Below are positions 35,101 through 41,137 of a stretch of 45,199 nt of DNA, one piece after another. This DNA comes from Mogibacterium kristiansenii (GTDB lineage: Bacteria; Bacillota; Clostridia; Peptostreptococcales; Anaerovoracaceae). A program made the translations under genes and the position numbers. The DNA is taken from positions 1 through 45,199 of the forward strand of contig NZ_VUNA01000016.1 of NCBI RefSeq assembly GCF_009695905.1. The letters run 5' to 3'. Below the pieces are notes generated by a model, which saw only the letters and a program-made list of their open reading frames with translations, was not told the DNA's origin and did no database searches. Numbering within the stretch: the stretch's first letter is position 1; each line of letters opens with the position of its first letter.

Positions 35101-35588
35101 AGGAGTTTATGAAGAAACGTCTGGAGTTAGCAGATTATTTTACCGGAGAGCATGATGATGATATTTTTAATTACATTCCTCCGCAACGGACAAACCAGAT
35201 ATTCACGCCAAAGCCAGTGGTAAAGGATATGGTTGATTCTTTGGAAAAAGAGAATCCGAACTGTTTTGATGATCCGAATGCCACATTTGCGGATTTATAT
35301 ATGAAGTCTGGAATGTACTTGACAGAGATTGTCACCAGACTTTACCAGAGTGAGCGCATGAAAAAGCTTTTCCCTAATGATGAAGAAAGATTGAATCATA
35401 TATTTTCGAAACAGGTTTATGGGTGTGCTCCGACAGAAATTATATACCGAATCTGCTTGCGGTACATACTTGGATTTAACGAAGAATTCTGTATCGAGAA
35501 GAATAATATCAAATTGTGCGATACTCTTCAGTTTGCAAAAGAGGGAAACCTGGAATCAGAACTAGAAAATTTATTCGATTTTAATTAG
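32184..35588 (+). CDS. restriction helicase with N-terminal GIY-YIG-like and C-terminal methylase-like domains
   Basis: 1134 residues. Residues about 14-60 (CYAYTTPDVPKHDGWTKIGF, then RIKEQ) resemble GIY-YIG/T5orf172 nucleases. A superfamily 2 helicase follows: CKPRFGKT (157-164), DEAH at 281-284 in IIDEAHEG, LSGTPFK motif III, and MQAAFRAQNP near 530. A long charged helical region (about 700-880) comes next. The end (about 1010-1120) has QIFTPKPVVKDMVDSLEKENP and DLYMKSGMYLTEIVTRLYQS, a methylase motif I region with a changed glycine loop. Partner of the methylase upstream; probably the cutting and translocating half. Confidence 0.82.
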   Translation: MAGIKINTTTKVVPQCYAYTTPDVPKHDGWTKIGFTERDVETRIKEQTHTVGIEHKICWHLRAAYMTEPFGTFTDKDFHAYLKKLGVSREQGTEWFQIEPEAARFDFIDFTQNHGIVSSSDEATVIPYELRGEQNDAVQSAYDYFKAHEKGEFLWNCKPRFGKTLSAYDLCARLDVTNVLIVTNRPAIANSWYQDYETFFGPESGYFFVSSVEGIKDRKYVLSRQEYLEKLQETDLETVKGCIEFVSLQDLKGSIYFGGKYDKLSELSREKGVEWDILIIDEAHEGVDTYKTDTAFSRISRKYTLHLSGTPFKALANDKFSNQAIYNWTYADEQKKKRDWDASSELENPYAKLPRLSLFTYQMSDIASDKVSKGIVLSDDDVEEYAFDLNEFFLTNESGKFVHDKDVDKFLDALTTQEKFPFSTEELRDELKHTFWLLNRVASAKALAKKLELHPVFKDYEIILAAGDGKLDDDDEAEKSFDKVTRAIKNYDKTITLSVGQLTTGVTIPEWTAVLMLSNMASPALYMQAAFRAQNPCLFHDAQGNSYRKKNSYVFDFDPARTLTIFEQFANDLIPATPDDKGNFDQRKQHVRELLNFFPVYGEDDQGAMVELDAESVLTIPRHIHAKAVVERGFMSNFLFANISGIFGAPKEIIDIINNMQAIEEPKKLDPVGVNENTSKELNLNDDGEIEIPREQVVGVASDLFGEKVYGDVIEQLAQTVSDITEEHAAIHDTKKDELGTLREKFSKPIADTLMETARQQYGKELKKSTQNQLERQIKETTDTVVNREYGDYTIRDHQLKKEQDDKIAEAQKSGASMAEITQLDDEYTQRRLQSYKEMVDNIHKKLNSEDTVKKAAETIVETVETERLNNEKDSIEGSIRDHLRGFSRTIPAFLMAYGDENTTLENFDSLVPTDVFWEVTVNPQNGEGVSLDQFRMLRDGGDYETTDENGNTIKKHFDGHLFDEVVFNDAVQEFMKKRLELADYFTGEHDDDIFNYIPPQRTNQIFTPKPVVKDMVDSLEKENPNCFDDPNATFADLYMKSGMYLTEIVTRLYQSERMKKLFPNDEERLNHIFSKQVYGCAPTEIIYRICLRYILGFNEEFCIEKNNIKLCDTLQFAKEGNLESELENLFDFN

Positions 35589-35613
35589 TGAGTACTCACG
35601 CACTCAATTGAGT
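35588..35613. repeat. two adjacent perfect 12-bp palindromes after the defence island
   Basis: GTGAGTACTCAC (35588-35599) and ACTCAATTGAGT (35602-35613), two bases apart, starting on the stop codon of the helicase gene. They share ACTCA. They may be an operator, a recombination site or a weak terminator. Confidence 0.45.
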
Positions 35614-35654
35614 TAAAATATTCGGCTTAATCTGTTGGAATTACTGAGTTTCCA

Positions 35655-35735
35655 TACTGTTGGTACAATCAGGTGCGTCCTCATTCCTACAATGGCTACA
35701 GGACACCTTATGAGAAATATGCTTTTGGAAATTAG
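35655..35735 (+). mobile_element. IS3-family transposase remnant (C-terminal 26 codons)
   Basis: The frame reads YCWYNQVRPHSYNGYRTPYEKYAFGN and stops at 35733-35735. YNQxRPHSxNGYxTPxE is the end of the rve integrase core of IS3 orfB. Nothing else of the element remains. It marks the right edge of the AT-rich island. Confidence 0.85.
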
Positions 35736-35799
35736 ATAGTGGTGTTACAAAAATGCTTGACCACTACGACTGTAGATGCATGAATAATGGAGATTGATT

Positions 35800-37110
35800 A
35801 TGAAAAGAATTCTTACTGTGTTAATCACGCTGGTTTTCGCTATTTTGTCCTGGAGTACCTTTGCGTTTGCAGGATCTAATGATATTTATGGACGTAACGC
35901 CGGAACATGTGGAGATAGCGTAAAGTGGAAAATGGATGACGACGGAAATATGACCATTCATGGAACAGGGCCAATGAAAGATTATTGTAGCGGGGACTGC
36001 CCTAGTTATTGTGGCTTTGCAAATGATTTTTACATCGGACCACACGTGAAAACAGTAACATTTGAAGATGGCGTTACGAGCGTTGGTACATATGCGCTGA
36101 CTACAAATGGACTGGGAGGAAAAACCACATCCAATATTGAATCGGTAACTATCTGTTCGTCGATAACATCGATTGGAGAATCTGCATTTAACCGGAATTC
36201 TGTAAAGAATATATACATTTATTCCGAAAACGTTACATTCGGAAACAATGCTATATATTCTGGAACTACAATTTTCGGCTACTCCGGTTCAACCGCAGAA
36301 ACTTATGCGAAAAAGAACGGCAATACATTCGTCGCTATGTGCCAGACTCATACGGAGAATATCAAAAATGCCAAAGACGCGACTTGTACAGAGAATGGAT
36401 ACACTGGAGAAAAAGTTTGCTCAGTATGTGGTGCTGTTACAGAGTATGGACATACAACTGCGGCATTGCATCACGATTATCAGCTTATGAATCAAAAAGC
36501 TGCAACGTGCACGGAGTCTGGATACTCTGGAGATTCCATATGTAGCCGATGTAATGATGTGGAATCAGAAGGAACCGTTATAGATAAGCTAGACCATGAA
36601 TGGGAGACAGAGTATCGCATCGATAAAGAACCAACTTGTATGGAAAAAGGCAGTAAATCAATTCACTGTGCTAATTGTTCGGCCACAAAGGATCGGGTAG
36701 AAATTGATGCGACAGGACATAAATATACTCATGTAATTCAGAAGGCACAAATTGGAAAAGCTGGAAGAGAATATGATAAGTGCACAACGTGCGGTTCACA
36801 AAAGAATGAAAAAACGATTAAAGCACTGACGCCGCAGAAGACGACTTTAAAGAAATTAAAGGCGGGTAAAAAAACATTTACCGTGTCGTGGACGAAAAAA
36901 GCATATTCAGGGTATCAGATTCGATATAGTTTGAAATCCTCGATGAAGTCCGCTACATATAAAAATGTTTCGGCAAGTAAGACTTCTTTGAAGGTGAAGA
37001 AACTAAAAACAAGAAAGAAGTATTATGTACAAATTCGGACGTACAAAACGGTTAATGGAAAGAAATGCTATTCAACATGGTCATCCGCTAAAAAGGTGAA
37101 AATAAAATAG
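35800..37110 (+). CDS. secreted BspA-like leucine-rich repeat protein with Cys-pair repeats and FN3-like end
   Basis: 436 residues from ATG 35800, behind GGAG. Signal peptide MKRILTVLITLVFAILSWSTFAFAG. Residues about 30-165 are a short LRR_5/BspA-type section (VTFEDGVTSVGTYAL, VTICSSITSIGESAF). About 180-340 hold four repeats of some 40 residues with paired cysteines (ATCTENGYTGEKVCSVCGAV; ATCTESGYSGDSICSRCNDV). The C-terminus (about 345-436) is lysine-rich and fits a fibronectin III-like domain. No membrane or cell-wall anchor is seen, so it is likely released or bound by charge. Probable adhesin-type surface protein. Confidence 0.85.
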   Translation: MKRILTVLITLVFAILSWSTFAFAGSNDIYGRNAGTCGDSVKWKMDDDGNMTIHGTGPMKDYCSGDCPSYCGFANDFYIGPHVKTVTFEDGVTSVGTYALTTNGLGGKTTSNIESVTICSSITSIGESAFNRNSVKNIYIYSENVTFGNNAIYSGTTIFGYSGSTAETYAKKNGNTFVAMCQTHTENIKNAKDATCTENGYTGEKVCSVCGAVTEYGHTTAALHHDYQLMNQKAATCTESGYSGDSICSRCNDVESEGTVIDKLDHEWETEYRIDKEPTCMEKGSKSIHCANCSATKDRVEIDATGHKYTHVIQKAQIGKAGREYDKCTTCGSQKNEKTIKALTPQKTTLKKLKAGKKTFTVSWTKKAYSGYQIRYSLKSSMKSATYKNVSASKTSLKVKKLKTRKKYYVQIRTYKTVNGKKCYSTWSSAKKVKIK

Positions 37111-37352
37111 CAAACAAGTCATTCGGAGCCCGGCTCCGGTTGACACCCACTTCGGGCATAATTTAAGTTTCGCTAAGTTTCACTGAACAGCAATTTCCAA
37201 AAGAGGTAATCGCTAATGAATATTCCGTAGCAATGAAACCGGGGGATGCAAACAACGCCATGAATAACGCCACCGGTAAAAATGGCGTTATTCATGGCGT
37301 TAAAGAGCCACCTAATAAGAAACAGAGACATTGTTGTTCGTGCCCATTTCTC
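37111..37352. other. intergenic region with a strong 19-bp stem-loop
   Basis: No gene seen. AACGCCATGAATAACGCCA (37254-37272) and its perfect complement (37283-37301) form a hairpin with a 10-base loop; each arm contains AACGCCA twice. A smaller CGGAGCC/GGCTCCG hairpin lies near 37126. The large stem lies between convergent genes and may act as a terminator, although the T run is poor. Confidence 0.65.
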
Positions 37353-38606
37353 TTAAAAAGCCAGACTATTCTCATTCAGCAGGAAGTCGTAGACATTCAT
37401 GATCAACACACCCGACTCATTGTAATAAGGTGCAGGTGTATCTTTGGTAATGATCATTCGCTTGAAGAAATCTCCCGTCAACATCAAAGATCTCTGTTCC
37501 TGCTCCATTTTGGCCTGATCGGGAATCGCATAAGCAGACTGGATATAATAGCGCTTGGAACCCTGGTTGCAGACAAAATCAATTTCCAGCTGTTTGCGGA
37601 TGTTGGTGCCTTTCTCATTGGTTTCATACTGCATGATGACACCCACATCCACATTGAAGCCCCTCATTTTCAGCTCGTTAAAAATAATATTCTCCATGCT
37701 GTGAGTTTCTTCAATCTGACGGAAATTCAACCGGGCATTGCGAAGTCCCATATCCGTAAAATAATACTTTACCGGTGTGTCAATGTATTTCCTTCCCTTC
37801 ACATCATATCGAATTGCGCTGTCAATCAGGAAGGAATCACAAAGATAATCAATGTACCGCTTGATTGTGGAATTGCTGATTTTCTTTTTCTTAACCGTTT
37901 GAAATGTCGCGGACAGTTTCTGCGGATTAGTCAGATAACCGATCGCGGAGGACAGGATATTTAAAAGCTCTTCTAATTCTGCTTTGTTGCGAATATTATG
38001 CCTGCCAACGATATCCGAAATATAGGTTTCCTCAAAGAGAGATTTCAAAAACGCAATTTTCTGATCCGGCGTGGTAAACTCAAGTACCAGTGGAATACCG
38101 CCATAGAGCATATACTCATTCCATCCGTCCTGCTTTGTACCCGAATAGACGGACATGAATTCAGCAAAGCTTAAGGGATACATATGCACCTCATCGCCGC
38201 GGCCTCGGAACTCAGTAATGACATCCTTTGAAAGAAAACGAGCATTACTTCCGGTTACATATACGTCTACATTTTTCATACGAATCAGACTGTTGAGAAT
38301 CGATTCAAACTCTCCCAGCAGCTGTACCTCATCAAGCAATACATAATACATAGCATCATCTTTAATCTGCTCTTTGAGATATGGATACAGCACATCCGGA
38401 TCGCGATATTTCTTGTTTTCGAAAGCATCAAAAGCAATCTCAATGATGTGATCTTCATCTATTCCATCTGACAGCAGATGCTCCTTAAATAACGTAAAGA
38501 GAAGATAAGACTTGCCGCACCTGCGCATACCGGTTATGACTTTTATAAGACCGTTATGTTTCTTGCTGATGAGCGTATTCAGATAACGATTTCTTTTAAT
38601 TTCCAT
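37353..38606 (-). CDS. AAA_14 / DUF4143 family ATP-binding protein
   Basis: 417 residues from ATG 38606, eight bases behind AGGAGG. Walker A GMRRCGKS near 28-35, Walker B YYVLLDEVQL near 90, then an arginine-finger-like GSNARFLS. The DUF4143 domain follows (about 210-400), ending in EIDFVCNQGSKRYYIQ, a segment resembling a PD-(D/E)xK nuclease core. The family is widespread in anaerobes, function unsettled, often suspected in defence or toxin-like roles. Two long palindromes lie just upstream of the ribosome site and probably control it. Confidence 0.9.
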   Translation of the reverse strand: MEIKRNRYLNTLISKKHNGLIKVITGMRRCGKSYLLFTLFKEHLLSDGIDEDHIIEIAFDAFENKKYRDPDVLYPYLKEQIKDDAMYYVLLDEVQLLGEFESILNSLIRMKNVDVYVTGSNARFLSKDVITEFRGRGDEVHMYPLSFAEFMSVYSGTKQDGWNEYMLYGGIPLVLEFTTPDQKIAFLKSLFEETYISDIVGRHNIRNKAELEELLNILSSAIGYLTNPQKLSATFQTVKKKKISNSTIKRYIDYLCDSFLIDSAIRYDVKGRKYIDTPVKYYFTDMGLRNARLNFRQIEETHSMENIIFNELKMRGFNVDVGVIMQYETNEKGTNIRKQLEIDFVCNQGSKRYYIQSAYAIPDQAKMEQEQRSLMLTGDFFKRMIITKDTPAPYYNESGVLIMNVYDFLLNENSLAF

Positions 38607-38620
38607 GTATAGCACCTCCT

Positions 38621-38658
38621 ATTGAAGATTTTTGCGGTTTACCGCAAAAATCTTCAAT
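38621..38658 (-). promoter_or_regulatory. 38-bp palindrome directly upstream of the AAA_14 ribosome site
   Basis: Perfect 18-bp arms (ATTGAAGATTTTTGCGGT and complement) around TT. It touches the AGGAGG at 38620-38615. It is related to the palindrome at 38698. Confidence 0.8.
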
Positions 38659-38697
38659 AGGATTATATCCCGTCCGGAACCGATTTACAACTACCGT

Positions 38698-38735
38698 ATT
38701 TAAGATTTTTGCGGTTTCCCGCAAAAATCTTAAAT
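38698..38735 (-). promoter_or_regulatory. second 38-bp palindrome of the AAA_14 leader
   Basis: Perfect 17-bp arms (ATTTAAGATTTTTGCGG and complement) around TTTC. The core AAGATTTTTGCGG is shared with 38621-38658; the outer part differs (ATTG against ATTT) with a matching change in the other arm. Confidence 0.8.
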
Positions 38736-38781
38736 AGCCTAACTTATCAAAATCCGGAGACAGGTGCCAACCGGTCAAAAT

Positions 38782-40515
38782 TTACTTTCTAAAGTCATCG
38801 TACATGCCGGAGATGTTCTGGCGGAGCGTTTCAATCCGGTGGATGCTTTCGCGCAACTCAGCGATGAGCGCTTTTTCTTTTTCGGCAATTCGTTTCTGCT
38901 TTTCCGGGTCGATGGCATCGTATTGCAATTCACAGAGCTGCTTCGGGTTAATGGCAAAAATCGTACTGCCGGTCTGTGCAACGCGGAGGCACAAGTTGCC
39001 GTCATCACTGTCGAAGAATGCTTTTAGGTAATAAGGCTCTAAAGTGTCGTTGCATCTTACGACAATGAGATTCCCCGTCGCGATAATATTTCGATTCTCG
39101 ATATTTTCCGCAACTGCCGTGCTGATTTTGGTCCCCCGAGCGGAGATAATTACATCGCCGTCTTGAAGCATGTATTTCTTGTACTTTTCAATTCTGTCAA
39201 TATGCACTTCCACAAGTTCTTCATCCATGTAGCCGTTGCTGATGTTGGCCAGATTCAGGAGATAGCCGTTTGGTGCCTTGCCGCAGAGATTCGACATTTC
39301 TTTCTGCTTATCGGACGTAATCTGAGCCCCTCTGAAAATGTCTCGGGTTCCTTCGGAAAGCTTCCGAGCGTTGGTAAAACAAACTTTTTCATCCAGAACG
39401 TACCGCATCGGGTCGAAGGAGTAGGTGTTATCCGCAATCGTCCGAGGTGCAACTTCAATATAGTCGTCGGAAGGACGGTTTTCGTCCTCAAGATTTGCAC
39501 CGCCGTTAAAATACAGGTCTAAAATCTTTTCCCTTTCGGTATCCGTAAGCACATTCCGGAATTTTATTTTTTCATAATAAGAAGCGGCGTTCACCATCTT
39601 GACGCGATCGTTGTTCTCGCTCAACACCAGCATGGCGATTTGGATGCCGGTATTCATGAGCAGGCCTTCCGGCAATAAAACGACGCCTTCCAGTGTTCCC
39701 GATTCCAGCAGCTCTTTCCGGAATTCTTTTTCGGATTCCAGATACAGCAGGCTTGCGCGGATGAAAGCAATTCCTTTGCCGCCTTTCTTCAGCATCTTTC
39801 GCATTGCCCGGATGTATGCCCATTCGGAAGAGTGAACGGAAACGCGCTTTGCTGTTTTTTCATCAAACAATCCGCATGACAGAAGCTGCTTGGATTCGAG
39901 CCGCTGCTTTATCGGCATGTGGCAGAAAACGGCATCGTACTGAGGAAGTTCCGGATTGCGGAAATCCATATCGAATACATCTTCACAGCGAATGTGGTTC
40001 GTATCCCGATTCAGAATGAGCATTTTCATCCGGGCCACGATTGCGTCCTCTTGTTTGATCTCTATGCCGTGAAGCTCGCCGGCTTTTTCGTGGATTGCGG
40101 TTTTGGTCAGAAATACACCTTGGCCGCAGCCGATATCCATTACGGTCTTGGATTCGGAAGGGGCAAAAACCGCTGTGGCGAGTTTCTCGATATCCCCGCT
40201 TGTGTACGACCCGTAGATTTCATTATCCCGATTCCGGTAAGCGTTTACAAAATCAGGCACATCGATGTCATCAATGGTGTCCAGTGTTTCTCGAATTCTC
40301 TGAGTGTCTTTTTCAGCGGCAAACAGATTGCGGAAGATGAATGTGAGAATGTCCCGATGCTCCGGACGCACTGCGGTATTTAATGTTTCATGCGCTTCCG
40401 AAAGCGTATCCTGTGCCAATGCGTCATCCAGCGCTTTCCGTTCTAAAATTCGATTCAACGCGAGCACGCCGAATGTAATTTGGTTCTGAATGTCCGATTT
40501 GATATTTTTCAACAT
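38782..40515 (-). CDS. type I-like N6-methylase/specificity fusion with lost NPPF motif
   Basis: 577 residues from ATG 40515, behind AGGAGG; an upstream in-frame ATG at 40584 lies within the promoter and operators. Residues 1-110 are helical, AdoMet motif I is VMDIGCGQGVFL (125-136), and the position of motif IV reads YDAVFCHMPIKQR where YDxxxxNPPF is expected, so methylation is unlikely. After about 370 comes a target-recognition-type domain (GYLLNLANISNGYMDEE; DGDVIISARGTKISTAVAE) and a C-terminal coiled coil, as in HsdS. No HsdR gene is in the window. It may bind DNA without modifying it. Confidence 0.82.
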   Translation of the reverse strand: MLKNIKSDIQNQITFGVLALNRILERKALDDALAQDTLSEAHETLNTAVRPEHRDILTFIFRNLFAAEKDTQRIRETLDTIDDIDVPDFVNAYRNRDNEIYGSYTSGDIEKLATAVFAPSESKTVMDIGCGQGVFLTKTAIHEKAGELHGIEIKQEDAIVARMKMLILNRDTNHIRCEDVFDMDFRNPELPQYDAVFCHMPIKQRLESKQLLSCGLFDEKTAKRVSVHSSEWAYIRAMRKMLKKGGKGIAFIRASLLYLESEKEFRKELLESGTLEGVVLLPEGLLMNTGIQIAMLVLSENNDRVKMVNAASYYEKIKFRNVLTDTEREKILDLYFNGGANLEDENRPSDDYIEVAPRTIADNTYSFDPMRYVLDEKVCFTNARKLSEGTRDIFRGAQITSDKQKEMSNLCGKAPNGYLLNLANISNGYMDEELVEVHIDRIEKYKKYMLQDGDVIISARGTKISTAVAENIENRNIIATGNLIVVRCNDTLEPYYLKAFFDSDDGNLCLRVAQTGSTIFAINPKQLCELQYDAIDPEKQKRIAEKEKALIAELRESIHRIETLRQNISGMYDDFRK

Positions 40516-40536
40516 GATTGACCTCCTAAAAATAAG

Positions 40537-40612
40537 TTTGGTATTTGATAACCTAAAAATAACACACGCGGGTGCGGTCGTCAAGAACTTTTTTGGTATT
40601 TGATAACCTAAA
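40537..40612 (-). promoter_or_regulatory. promoter flanked by two identical 21-bp operators
   Basis: On the minus strand TTGACG (40584-40579), a 17-base spacer and TATTTT (40561-40556) form the promoter. A 21-base sequence, TTTGGTATTTGATAACCTAAA on the plus strand, occurs at 40537-40557 and 40592-40612, downstream of the 10 box and upstream of the 35 box, 55 bases apart. Its centre GGTATTTGATAACC is an imperfect dyad. This is the layout of a repressor that bridges or covers the promoter; the regulator is not identified. Confidence 0.85.
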
Positions 40613-40713
40613 TCCTACAAAGCGACGTTTTTTGCCTTTACGGATTTTTCAATAAATACTATAATTAAAGCAATCTCAGTGTTCGGATGAGTATAGAAAA
40701 GGTGCGTGGAAGT

Positions 40714-40926
40714 ATGATGGCAAATCCGATTTTACTCCAGAAAAAATATGCTCGCGTTATTGCGTGCTTTGCCAAACAGCAGGGCATTTCATTGGACGAA
40801 GCATTGGATTTATTTTATCGTTCCGAAGTTTACCAATTAATGCGTGAGGGCGTTTCCGATATGCATTGCATGAGCGATCTGTATCTTGCAGAAGAATTAA
40901 GACTGGAATATGAAGAGCGAGAGTAA
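40714..40926 (+). CDS. DUF3791 family small protein
   Basis: 70 residues from ATG 40714, behind GGAAG; an ATG at 40717 is equally possible. LLQKKYARVIACFAKQQGISLDEALDLFYRSEVYQLMREGVSDMHCMSDLYLAEEL fits DUF3791, an all-helical family of gut Firmicutes. The family is often followed by a DUF3990 gene; none is present here. Function unknown, possibly the antitoxin-like half of a pair. A hairpin terminator follows at once. Confidence 0.8.
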   Translation: MMANPILLQKKYARVIACFAKQQGISLDEALDLFYRSEVYQLMREGVSDMHCMSDLYLAEELRLEYEERE

Positions 40927-40953
40927 ATTGGGGAAACAGTGTTTACCCAATTT
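40925..40953 (+). terminator. hairpin after the DUF3791 gene
   Basis: AAATTGGG and CCCAATTT with inner AAAC/GTTT around AGT, overlapping the stop codon. No long T run follows, so termination may be weak. Confidence 0.55.
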
Positions 40954-41019
40954 GAAAAGCTTTCGACGGACAGCACCGGCAGAAAATCATATTGAGTTGA
41001 TAGGAAACCGCCGTTAAAG

Positions 41020-41069
41020 TGCCGGATACTATGAAAAAATGCCGGATAGTTTAGGCGGAGTGCCGGATA
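41020..41069 (+). promoter_or_regulatory. three TGCCGGATA direct repeats in the leader of the 869-residue gene
   Basis: TGCCGGATA at 41020-41028, 41040-41048 and 41061-41069, spaced 20 and 21 bases, i.e. about two helix turns, and ending 68 bases before the start codon. The regular phasing suggests a regulator bound on one face of the DNA. No clear 10 or 35 box was found beside them. Confidence 0.5.
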
Positions 41070-41137
41070 CAACGTTTGAGAGAAATATACAGAAGAATAA
41101 TAATCAGCACAAACAGCACAACACAAAGGAGGTACAC

